Position numbers and translations under genes: made by a program | Part shown: positions 1 through 6,882 of the stretch, one piece after another | How positions within the stretch are numbered: the first letter of the stretch is position 1 | How the letters are laid out: the number at the start of each line of letters is the position of its first letter | Notes under the pieces: model-generated | The model's database searches: none | Told to the model about the DNA's origin: nothing | What the model saw: only the letters and a program-made list of their open reading frames with translations | Assembly: GCA_002296285.1 (NCBI GenBank) | Contig: DBHX01000023.1 | Location: 1 to 13,815 of the forward strand | DNA: 13,815 bases | Origin: a bacterium UBP8_UBA817 | GTDB lineage: Bacteria > Margulisbacteria > Marinamargulisbacteria > UBA817 | Direction of reading: 5' to 3'

Positions 1-189
1 TTGAAATTGTCCCATAAACGATCGATTGGTTCACCATTCAAATTAACAAGTAGTCTTAAACCTGAAACGGCTAACAGCATTAAGGATACGTTATCTAGTC
101 TCTTTGGTATTTCTGGTGAAGAGCTTAGAGCAACAGCTGGCATTAATTCACCCGAAAAACGCCTTGCCTTTTTGCTCAAAACACGGTGA
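1..189 (+). CDS. Unidentified protein, C-terminal fragment cut by window edge
   Basis: The reading frame is open from the first base and stops at TGA 187-189. The leading TTG is more likely an internal Leu codon than a start, so about 62 C-terminal residues of a longer protein are visible. The fragment is basic and probably helical, with a short Ser/Thr-rich start, a central stretch containing SLFGISGEEL and a basic end (LLKTR). I recognise no domain. It converges on the minus-strand gene ending at 226, with only 36 bp between the stops and no hairpin terminator visible there. A short independent gene is possible, but no ribosome binding site can be seen because the upstream sequence is missing. 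Confidence 0.5.
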   Translation: MKLSHKRSIGSPFKLTSSLKPETANSIKDTLSSLFGISGEELRATAGINSPEKRLAFLLKTR

Positions 190-225
190 AAATAACATGA
201 AACAGCACTTGAAGTCTAAATTTGA

Positions 226-1029
226 TTAACCAAATAATTTTTTAAATAATGATGGTTTTTTTTCGGTTGATTTTGGTTGGGGCTGCTTTGTTTTAGCTAA
301 AAATACAATCAACAGTTCCGCCTGATCTTCGGTAGATAACGGAATCCCTTTTTGGTTCACCAAATAAAACCAATCGTTGGTTAACTGCTCAAGAAAATCG
401 TCATTGGCAATGGTGTTAAATTCACTGGCAATAATGGACTCCCAGCCCTCACGAATGTGCTGAGGCACAGTGGATTTTGGAACATTTTTTGGCTGGCCAT
501 GTTTGGCATACGTTAAATGAACCACCAAAAACTCTTGAGGGTTTTTGGATGCAAACGCCTTTTGATGGGCGCTATTTAATCGATCCAGTTCGGGCAATCG
601 AACCGCCTCTGCCAATTGACGCTCACGATAGGCCGGCGAAATTTCTGGTGTGGTTAAGGGATCCTTTGGTGCTGGGTTTGGGATTGGCACATCCATTTTT
701 GTGGTCTTTTTTTTTGGGGAGTCTTTTTTTTCCTCACTGTCCAGGGTGATGCCAGCCGCCTTAATCAACTGGGCCTCGTAATCTGGCGCATTTAAATCGC
801 ATTGGGCCAATAACTCCATCCAAATCTCTGCCACACCTTGGCAAAACTCATCTGAAAATTCGCCCCGATACTTGGCCAATACTTTGGCCCATTTTTTATT
901 TAATCCATCCAAGGTTTGATCCACCGGATATGACAATGAAAAGCCATGGGCACAACAAGTTAAATAAACCGTCACAAAATCATCGGGTATGCCACGATCG
1001 ATGTGCCGACCAATTTCGGCTAAATTCAC
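226..1029 (-). CDS. Unknown protein with two copies of one domain, coupled to DjlA-like gene
   Basis: This is a 267-residue protein of unrecognised family with no signal peptide or membrane segment, so probably cytoplasmic. It starts with GTG at 1029-1027, overlapping the TGA of the upstream DjlA-like gene as GTGA, so translation is probably coupled. Residues about 16-93 and 165-245 align as two copies of one domain. Each opens with a hydrophobic strand-like stretch followed by an HG turn (VYLTCCAHG versus VHLTYAKHG). Each then has a W-containing helix (KKWAKVLA versus EGWESIIA), an acidic DEF/DDF segment with another W, and a closing helix (EAQLIKAAG versus QAELLIVFL). A Lys/Pro-rich linker at about 99-135 joins them, and the C-terminus is basic (SLFKKLFG). 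The linker is encoded by A8 and A9 runs. Coupling suggests a role alongside the J-protein, perhaps as an adaptor or client, but this is inference. Confidence 0.8.
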   Translation of the reverse strand: MNLAEIGRHIDRGIPDDFVTVYLTCCAHGFSLSYPVDQTLDGLNKKWAKVLAKYRGEFSDEFCQGVAEIWMELLAQCDLNAPDYEAQLIKAAGITLDSEEKKDSPKKKTTKMDVPIPNPAPKDPLTTPEISPAYRERQLAEAVRLPELDRLNSAHQKAFASKNPQEFLVVHLTYAKHGQPKNVPKSTVPQHIREGWESIIASEFNTIANDDFLEQLTNDWFYLVNQKGIPLSTEDQAELLIVFLAKTKQPQPKSTEKKPSLFKKLFG

Positions 1030-1862
1030 GCAGGCACCCGCTTCATGAGTTCGTCATAGGCCATGTTAATGTCTTGCATTTTTTTCTTGGCTTGTTCTTT
1101 AAATTCGTCCCCCAAATGATGAACTTTGTCTGGATGATACTTTTTCGATAACTCTCGATACACTTTTTTTATTTCGGCCTTTGTAGCGGAATTGGTGATT
1201 CCCAAAATGGCATAATATTTATCATCATTCGTTTGATTTGCAATATCACCAAACTGTGCCTCAAAGGCCATTTTTATTCGTTGATGATCAAATGCGGATA
1301 TGTTCAGTAGCACCGCCAATCGATCAATCATGCTTGCCTCAGACGAATGAAACTCACCATCCGAATAAGCGACGTTGTAGACCATATTCAATAACATTAA
1401 TTGTGACTCATACCCAAACTGTGATGTAAATTCACGGGCGAGTGACTCTATGTTTTCTGTGGATGTTTTAGCGGATTCCATGACATCGTTTAGCCAAGTG
1501 ATTTGCCCACCTGAAAACCGAAGTTGCACAATAAAAAACTGACGAATCATTTGCGTTTCAGCGGAACTAATGCGCCCATCCGCTTTGGCAATATGAATGA
1601 GTATGTGAACCATGATTTCAACAAACCGCTTGTGCTCCGGTGATTTTGTATTTAAGGATGCATTCACCGACCGATTTCGCCCGACTTTTTTGACAAATCG
1701 AAATGCCAATGCCCCCATAATAATTAATGGGAGAAAGTTTACCACAATGGCAAGCGCCAATCCAAACAGCATCAAAAGCAATCGAAACCCGCCCAGCATT
1801 AAAAATGCCAAAAAGAAAATCCAAAAATAGTTTCCCCCGTTATTGTATCGCTGATAGTACAT
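1026..1862 (-). CDS. djlA: DjlA-like membrane-anchored TerB/J-domain co-chaperone
   Basis: This 278-residue protein has the DjlA domain order. A hydrophobic N-terminal region, residues about 12-55, is long enough for two membrane passes. A TerB-like helical domain spans about 78-200, with two acidic DG...E motifs (D95-G96...E102 and D168-G169...E175) resembling metal-binding sites of TerB. A C-terminal J domain, about 215-275, carries the HPD motif at 243-245 that stimulates the ATPase of DnaK. DjlA proteins present DnaK to the membrane surface and in enterobacteria influence capsule and envelope stress signalling. ATG at 1862 is preceded by AAGG at a reasonable distance. The stop overlaps the GTG start of the next gene. 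E. coli DjlA has a single membrane segment, so the longer hydrophobic region here is a difference. The J-domain assignment is firm; orthology to DjlA is likely but not proven. Confidence 0.88.
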   Translation of the reverse strand: MYYQRYNNGGNYFWIFFLAFLMLGGFRLLLMLFGLALAIVVNFLPLIIMGALAFRFVKKVGRNRSVNASLNTKSPEHKRFVEIMVHILIHIAKADGRISSAETQMIRQFFIVQLRFSGGQITWLNDVMESAKTSTENIESLAREFTSQFGYESQLMLLNMVYNVAYSDGEFHSSEASMIDRLAVLLNISAFDHQRIKMAFEAQFGDIANQTNDDKYYAILGITNSATKAEIKKVYRELSKKYHPDKVHHLGDEFKEQAKKKMQDINMAYDELMKRVPA

Positions 1863-1947
1863 ATTGACCTTATGATAACGCGTCCAAAGAGGTTCGGCCA
1901 GAAATAAATGTTTAAAACCTGTTGTTTTAACACATATCTAAATCAAC
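1863..1947. promoter_or_regulatory. Divergent intergenic region between djlA-like and cyclase genes
   Basis: These 85 bp separate the start codons of two divergent units, so promoters for both should lie here or overlap the gene ends. No convincing -35/-10 pair is visible on either strand. The cyclase ATG lacks a clear Shine-Dalgarno sequence, while the djlA-like ATG has AAGG. The only structured element is the inverted repeat at 1912-1930. Confidence 0.45.
1912..1930. repeat. AT-rich inverted repeat upstream of the cyclase operon
   Basis: TTAAAAC (1912-1918) and GTTTTAA (1924-1930) are perfect 7-bp arms around a 5-base centre CTGTT. The element ends 17 bp before the cyclase start codon. It could be an operator or a weak hairpin in the leader. 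In such AT-rich sequence a chance 7-bp match is quite possible. Confidence 0.35.
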
Positions 1948-3840
1948 ATGATCTCAAATAAACGAATGGCCTGGGGGGCCATTGTGGGGATGGCATTATG
2001 TCTCATCATGCTCGCCCATCAATTTACCTTTATTGATCGATTCAACTGGGCGTTGCGTGATCAAATGGCCATTCATTTGCGCCAACAAACAACCCCATCG
2101 CCCCAAGTCAAACTCATATTAATTGATGATGCATCCGTGAACCATTTATCGGATGTGATTGGGCGATACCCTTGGCCCCGCGGCATCTATTCCCCGGTGC
2201 TGGATTATTTAAAAGCTTCCGGTGCGAAACACATTTATTTTGATGTGTTATTTAGTGAAGAAGAAGAGCAGCAGTCCAGTCACGATGAGTTTGTATCGGC
2301 GCTTCAGATGCATGACAATATTCACATGGTTAGCATTGTGACCGATGACTATGCCTTGACCGATGCCCAACCTAAATTTTTAAAAAAATCCGTATTCCCC
2401 ATACATCTGCCACAAGACTTCAAATTAAAGTCCCACGATAATATGTACACCCCGATTGATGATTTGGCGAGGCATGTCGCGAGCATTCCTGTGGCCACGA
2501 TTCACCCCGACCTGGATGGGCGATATCGCCAGATCCCCATACTTCACCAATACAAATCATCCATTCTCATGTCACTCCCATTGTCCGTTCTTCATGAAGA
2601 ATTCTCAAATTTACAGTTTAATCACACAACCCTTGCCACCAATGACTTTCGCATTCCAATGAACACTCATGGAGAAGCCACACTCAATTGGTACCCGATG
2701 GGCATCCAAAAATACTCATTTTCTGGGGTATTATCCTCTTGGCAATCCATTCAAAATGGGAAGGTGCCATTGATTGACCCAACCACATTTGATAATAGTA
2801 TCATTATCATCGGAGCCAGTGCCGTGGGGCTTCATGATTTAAAATCCACCCCGATTCATTCCCATCTACCCGGCGCTGAAATTCAAGCCACCGCCATTTC
2901 AAATATTTTAAATAATGAATTGCTTCGATTAAGCCACCCCATCATTCATGTGGGGGTGTTTATTCTGGTCTTATTCTTCACCCCATTCATTACACTAAAA
3001 GACCCCAACATATATCGCTACATCCTTACATTGTTGATTCCCATTGCCATGGTGATTGCGATGTGCGTCGGATTTAAAGAAGCGCATTATGTGCTACAAT
3101 TTGGGTTGCCGTTATCGGCTTTTTGGATCACCTATATTTCGGCCATTGGCTACAATAGTTTTACCGAGTATTTGGAAAAACAAAAAGTAAAACAAACGTT
3201 TTCAATGTACGTATCCCCAAAGATCCTTAAAGAATTAAGCCAAAACTATAAAACGATTCAACCGGAATTGGGCAAAGAAAAACAAGTCACCATTTTATTT
3301 ACAGACATTCGCTCTTTCACCAGTTTAACCGAAACACACCCTGTTGAAATGATCATTCGACTCCTCAATGATTATTTCGATGCCATGATTGAAATCATTC
3401 AAGATAATGATGGCACGGTGGATAAAATTATTGGGGATGCCATCATGGCCTTTTGGAATGCACCGATTGAAACCGATCAACATGCCTTAAAGGCCGTTCA
3501 GACGGCTCTAAAAATGCAAGATCGGCTCCAGCATTTAAACCGTCACTGGGCCCACCAATCCATGCCCACCATTGAAACCGGTATTGGAATCAATACCGGC
3601 ACATGCATCATTGGCAATATTGGCTCCAAACGTCGGGTGAATTATACCTTGATTGGGGATTCCGTCAATGCCACAGCACGACTCGAGTCGTTATGCAAAA
3701 ATTATTCGGACAATATTTTAATTAGTGAGCATACCTATGAAAAAATCAATCATCAACTATCTTGCGAATTTATCGATAAAGTAGCTGTTAAGGGCAAACA
3801 AGAACCCATTAAAATTTATGCCCCAAGGACAAACTTATGA
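1948..3840 (+). CDS. CHASE2-domain membrane adenylate cyclase (class III)
   Basis: This 630-residue sensor enzyme probably makes cAMP from ATP in response to an extracytoplasmic signal. An N-terminal membrane segment (about 7-25) is followed by a CHASE2 domain (about 35-315) with characteristic IDD, PWPR and FDVLF patches. Three membrane helices follow (about 332-350, 358-376, 383-402), then a short linker with the F..Y.SP..L pattern usual before such catalytic domains. The catalytic domain (about 445-620) has both metal aspartates, D453 in FTDIRSFT and D497 in IIGDAIMAFW. It also has adenine-recognition residues K493 and T567, and transition-state residues N574 and R578. The K/T pair marks class IIIb adenylate cyclases and argues against guanylate specificity. 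All catalytic residues are present, so it should be active as a homodimer. It heads a four-gene operon; its TGA overlaps the next ATG (ATGA). Confidence 0.93.
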   Translation: MISNKRMAWGAIVGMALCLIMLAHQFTFIDRFNWALRDQMAIHLRQQTTPSPQVKLILIDDASVNHLSDVIGRYPWPRGIYSPVLDYLKASGAKHIYFDVLFSEEEEQQSSHDEFVSALQMHDNIHMVSIVTDDYALTDAQPKFLKKSVFPIHLPQDFKLKSHDNMYTPIDDLARHVASIPVATIHPDLDGRYRQIPILHQYKSSILMSLPLSVLHEEFSNLQFNHTTLATNDFRIPMNTHGEATLNWYPMGIQKYSFSGVLSSWQSIQNGKVPLIDPTTFDNSIIIIGASAVGLHDLKSTPIHSHLPGAEIQATAISNILNNELLRLSHPIIHVGVFILVLFFTPFITLKDPNIYRYILTLLIPIAMVIAMCVGFKEAHYVLQFGLPLSAFWITYISAIGYNSFTEYLEKQKVKQTFSMYVSPKILKELSQNYKTIQPELGKEKQVTILFTDIRSFTSLTETHPVEMIIRLLNDYFDAMIEIIQDNDGTVDKIIGDAIMAFWNAPIETDQHALKAVQTALKMQDRLQHLNRHWAHQSMPTIETGIGINTGTCIIGNIGSKRRVNYTLIGDSVNATARLESLCKNYSDNILISEHTYEKINHQLSCEFIDKVAVKGKQEPIKIYAPRTNL

Positions 3841-4310
3841 TTATGATTCGTATTTTTATGGTGTTTCTATTGCTGATTTGTACGCCGGTGATGGCCGATC
3901 AAATGTTTGTGCTGTCCAACCAGGCCAATTTGATGAGTACCCCCTCCATGGAAGGGGAAACCATCGGTGTATTAAAGCATGGGACCGAAGTCAATATTAT
4001 TGAAACAAAAAATATCTGGGTTAAAATTAAATACAAACGAAAAAGTGGTTGGATTTGCAAATTCTCACTCTCAAAAAATAACCCATTGCATCAATCGGTC
4101 ATTGCAAAGGTGGACACCATCAATTTAAAAAAACAAGCCAGAAAACGTGCATCATCCTATTCAACAGCAGCCACCACCCGAGGCTTATCGGAGAAAGATG
4201 ACACCACCGTCACAACCACCGATTACAAATCCCTTAAAGATATGGAATCCTTTCGTCCAACCGTTACTGAAATTCAAGATTTTATTCAAAAAGGAGCCCT
4301 GGATCAATGA
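3837..4310 (+). CDS. Secreted SH3-like (SH3b) domain protein
   Basis: This is a 157-residue exported protein. A signal peptide covers about residues 1-20 (MIMIRIF core, cleavage likely after VMA). A single bacterial SH3-like domain follows at about 21-80, with the usual pattern: N-L.S.PS..GE.IGVL..GTEV, then a WVKIKY strand and GWI near the end. SH3b domains commonly bind peptidoglycan or peptide ligands in the periplasm. The remaining C-terminal half is basic, then Ser/Thr-rich, and probably disordered. The start is supported by AAGGA at 3825-3829, seven bases upstream, and by a 4-bp ATGA overlap with the cyclase. Its stop overlaps the metalloprotease start in the same way, so expression is tightly tied to both neighbours. 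It could be a ligand or cell-wall sensor for the CHASE2 protein or a partner of the protease; no catalytic residues are seen. Confidence 0.82.
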   Translation: MIMIRIFMVFLLLICTPVMADQMFVLSNQANLMSTPSMEGETIGVLKHGTEVNIIETKNIWVKIKYKRKSGWICKFSLSKNNPLHQSVIAKVDTINLKKQARKRASSYSTAATTRGLSEKDDTTVTTTDYKSLKDMESFRPTVTEIQDFIQKGALDQ

Positions 4311-5068
4311 AACCCCGTTTTTTTTTACTGTTATTTTTTACCTATATTCTCATTTGCTCATGCACCACACAAGCATCCAAAGATACCCAATATGAATTAA
4401 AACTGGGCCGAAATATCGCGGCCATTATCTTGGGTAAATACAAACAATCCACCGATATTCCACTGATTCGGTATGTTAATTTGGTTGGGCAGTCGGTGGC
4501 ATCAAGCAGTGGACGAAAAGACATTCATTTTCATTTTACCGTGATTGAATCCGATAGGCCCAATGCCTTGGCCTGCCCCGGAGGGTATGTTTTTGTGACC
4601 ACAGGATTACTGAAACTAATCAAAAATGAAGCCGAACTGGCGGGTGTTTTGGCCCATGAAATTGCCCACATCAATCAAAAGCATGTGTTCAATAAGGTGT
4701 ATGAAGCCCCTCAATCATCGGGGAATGTATTCACCCAATTTTTAACCGCAAAAAACACATCAATGAGTGTCGCATTCAGTGAAATTAGCGATCAATCCAT
4801 CACCATCATTATGAACCAAGGCTTGGATGAATCGGATGAGTTTGAAGCAGATATTGCAGCGGTGTTGTATTTGCAAAATACAGGGTACAAAGGTCAAGCG
4901 TATTTGGACCTGATTGCTCGACTGCCAACCCAAGACACGGTTCATAGTAAAACTCACCCCAATATTGACACTCGACTCCAATCCATTGCGGCCATTTTCC
5001 CAGAATCACAATTAAATGATGGTGAGTTATTGGTCGATCGGTATGAAAATCATGCCACGCTTCGCTAA
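4307..5068 (+). CDS. M48-family zinc metalloprotease, lipoprotein
   Basis: This is a 253-residue periplasmic metalloprotease. The N-terminus is a lipoprotein signal with a Cys after ICS at about residue 19, suggesting anchoring to a membrane. The protease domain carries the zinc motif HEIAH at 117-121 and a downstream ExxxD (E178-D182, in DEFEAD), the expected third ligand and aspartate of M48 gluzincins. Upstream, NALACPGGYVFVTTGLL matches the conserved M48 strand-loop before the active helix. Members such as BepA and LoiP degrade misassembled outer-membrane proteins. This one is short and has no TPR domain, so it is closer to the small LoiP/YcaL-like group. AAGGAG at 4291-4296 is its ribosome binding site, inside the SH3b gene. 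Position next to an outer-membrane barrel gene fits a role in envelope quality control, which is inference. Confidence 0.92.
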   Translation: MKPRFFLLLFFTYILICSCTTQASKDTQYELKLGRNIAAIILGKYKQSTDIPLIRYVNLVGQSVASSSGRKDIHFHFTVIESDRPNALACPGGYVFVTTGLLKLIKNEAELAGVLAHEIAHINQKHVFNKVYEAPQSSGNVFTQFLTAKNTSMSVAFSEISDQSITIIMNQGLDESDEFEADIAAVLYLQNTGYKGQAYLDLIARLPTQDTVHSKTHPNIDTRLQSIAAIFPESQLNDGELLVDRYENHATLR

Positions 5069-6296
5069 ATTTTGTGTGCTTTGGCTGATTGGTCTTCAGA
5101 TACATGTTCTAGGCGTGCTCACAGAATTCACACACTTTGACCATCAAAACATGATTGATGCTCGTGCAGGGGGCATGGGGGGCACCTACATTGCCTTATC
5201 CGACACCTTAACAGGGAGTTATTACAACCCCGCCGGGTTGGCCTTTATCGACTATAAGCGCACCACAGAATCCAACAATATTTATCGTGCAACCAAGCTC
5301 ACCTACACGGGCGCATCCGATAATTTTTCGTATGAGTTTACCTCAGAAACCACCGCCCCCCCATTCATCGGATTGTTTCAAAATTACGATGACTTTAATG
5401 TGGTATTTTCTGTCATCATTCCAAAATCTGAAAAGTATAACAAAGACTATCACCGATCATTCACGAGTTCCAATGGCGTGAATATCACCTTCTATGAAAA
5501 TTTTGATGGTCACAATGATCATTATTTGATTGGGCCAAGCATTGCCGCACTCATTCATTCTGATATTTCTCTGGGAATGAGTTTGTTTTATTCCTACGAA
5601 ACCCGCAATTACATTCAAAACATTTACACATTTCCGACGGATTTCCCCTCAACCACCCAAGTTTGGAGCAATACCTACAACGAAGAAACCACCCAAGAAA
5701 TCTTGGGGGTATTCGGTATTCAATGGATGCCCTCATTGGATTGGTCCTTTGGCGCAAAGCTTAACATTCCCATTCAACTATCGAGCACCGGTACCGAACA
5801 ACAAACCGATGCGATACTGGATCATTTAAATAATCAATACAGCTCTGCCATTTCGGCGTCCACCTATAATCTTAGTGATATGGGATTTAAAAGCAATTAC
5901 CCAACGCTTGGCATTGGAGCGGCCTATTTATTTTCAACAAAAACATTGGCCTGCATGGACATTAACTACCTTTTCGGGAACTCAAGTGCCAGCCATTTTC
6001 CCACATCCTCTATTGTGAATGTATCATTTGGTCTTGAACATTACGTTGTCCCATCATTGCCGTTTCGACTGGGCGCATACACCAATGCATCCTACTTTCC
6101 CAAAGATCAAGACGGGGACCACTTGAATGGGATGGGATTTACCGCCTCATTTGGGTATGAATCAGGTGCCAACGCATTAAATGTGGCCATGGATTACCAG
6201 ATGGCCAAAGGAAACACAACATCGGGGGGAGCTATCACCGACCACTTGGATTACTCGGGCATCACCTTTTTGGTATCGGGTAGCAGCAATATTTAA
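5043..6296 (+). CDS. Outer-membrane beta-barrel protein, FadL/PorV-like
   Basis: This is a 417-residue exported barrel protein. I choose ATG 5043 because it starts a normal signal peptide (MKIMPRFAKF, then a hydrophobic core ending near VLG). ATG 5016 would add nine residues, and 5052 is also possible. The mature N-terminus has the motif ARAGGMGGTYIALSD followed by YYNPAGLA, typical of the FadL/OMPP1, PorV/PorQ and UPF0164 group of outer-membrane proteins. The rest alternates polar and aromatic residues as expected for beta strands, with many Asn/Tyr/Ser and glycine turns. FadL proteins move hydrophobic compounds, whereas PorV-type proteins help secretion; the sequence does not decide between them. 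It overlaps the protease gene by 26 bp, with no strong ribosome binding site, so coupled translation is likely. Its TAA lies within the TTAA shared with the convergent FKBP gene. Confidence 0.82.
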   Translation: MKIMPRFAKFCVLWLIGLQIHVLGVLTEFTHFDHQNMIDARAGGMGGTYIALSDTLTGSYYNPAGLAFIDYKRTTESNNIYRATKLTYTGASDNFSYEFTSETTAPPFIGLFQNYDDFNVVFSVIIPKSEKYNKDYHRSFTSSNGVNITFYENFDGHNDHYLIGPSIAALIHSDISLGMSLFYSYETRNYIQNIYTFPTDFPSTTQVWSNTYNEETTQEILGVFGIQWMPSLDWSFGAKLNIPIQLSSTGTEQQTDAILDHLNNQYSSAISASTYNLSDMGFKSNYPTLGIGAAYLFSTKTLACMDINYLFGNSSASHFPTSSIVNVSFGLEHYVVPSLPFRLGAYTNASYFPKDQDGDHLNGMGFTASFGYESGANALNVAMDYQMAKGNTTSGGAITDHLDYSGITFLVSGSSNI

Positions 6297-6781
6297 TCGC
6301 CGTTAGGGCTCAGTATTCGACCGGTATCCGCTTCTTCTGGCGATTGATCCCTGACATTTTTGACTTCAATTTCAAAATACAAGTCTTCCCCAGCCAAGGG
6401 GTGGTTCATATCAAATTTAACGGTATCTGAACCAACCTCAAGAATGGTTGCCATGGTGACTTGAGGCCCCTCTTCCGTTTCAATTTCCACTTCAAAATGT
6501 GTGCCTTCTTTCAAGTCTTGAACATCAGAAAACTCGTCTTTGGATGCTTCTCGAACCAGATCTTCCATATATTCACCATACCCGTCCTGAGCTAAAACCG
6601 TTACATTTATTTTTTCCCCCGATTGCTTTCCTTCAAGGGCTTTTTCCAGGCCAACGATAATATCCCCAGCCCCATGAACGTAAGGCAATTGTTCCTGACC
6701 AATGGATGAATCCAGCACATCCCCCTCGCTATTTTTTAATGTGTAATCAATAAATACGACTTTATCTTTTTCTATTTTCAT
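6293..6781 (-). CDS. slyD: SlyD-like FKBP-type peptidyl-prolyl cis-trans isomerase
   Basis: This 162-residue cytoplasmic protein catalyses proline isomerisation and probably acts as a folding chaperone. The FKBP halves are at about 1-69 and 126-145, with Y13, D24, the YVHGAGDIIVGLEKAL segment and the NHPLAG...F motif characteristic of SlyD-type enzymes. Between them lies an acidic insert-in-flap domain (about 70-125) that binds unfolded substrates. The His/Cys-rich metal-binding tail of E. coli SlyD is absent. The protein ends after a short acidic segment, as in shorter SlyD/FkpB relatives, so a role in nickel delivery is unlikely. A strong AGGAG (6790-6794 on this strand) lies eight bases before the ATG. 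It converges on the barrel gene within TTAA and diverges from the ABC exporter genes. Confidence 0.93.
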   Translation of the reverse strand: MKIEKDKVVFIDYTLKNSEGDVLDSSIGQEQLPYVHGAGDIIVGLEKALEGKQSGEKINVTVLAQDGYGEYMEDLVREASKDEFSDVQDLKEGTHFEVEIETEEGPQVTMATILEVGSDTVKFDMNHPLAGEDLYFEIEVKNVRDQSPEEADTGRILSPNGD

Positions 6782-6882
6782 TTGTTCAACTCCTAACCTC
6801 TGTTTACTTTATACTACGAAATTTATGACTGGATGAATAGTAACTATTCTTATTTCCACTGGGCTAAGTTACACTTTATATT
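6782..6882. promoter_or_regulatory. Divergent regulatory region between slyD and ABC exporter
   Basis: These 101 bp lie between two divergent start codons and should hold promoters for both. On the minus strand, TATAAA (6813-6808) is a plausible -10 for slyD but lacks a good -35. On the plus strand, TTATGA (6823-6828) and TATTCT (6846-6851) have 17-bp spacing but match consensus weakly. The exporter ATG has no ribosome binding site. The 15-bp palindrome at 6835-6849 lies in the middle. Confidence 0.45.
6835..6849. promoter_or_regulatory. Perfect 15-bp palindrome, candidate operator
   Basis: GAATAGT-A-ACTATTC has exact 7-bp arms around one central base, the shape of a dimeric repressor or activator site. 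It sits about 40 bp upstream of the predicted slyD start site and overlaps the weak plus-strand -10 candidate, so it could control either gene. No regulator gene is present in the window. Confidence 0.5.

Noticed and set aside
477..749. 90-codon plus-strand open frame
   Set aside because: It lies wholly antisense to the duplicated-domain gene, has no ribosome binding site, and its Phe/Leu-rich end is just the complement of the Lys runs.
5016..5042. Upstream ATG for the outer-membrane barrel gene
   Set aside because: It puts nine extra residues before a normal signal peptide; ATG 5043 gives a standard exported N-terminus.
6875..6882. TATATT just before the first ABC gene as a -10 element
   Set aside because: It abuts the ATG, so transcription would start inside the coding region.
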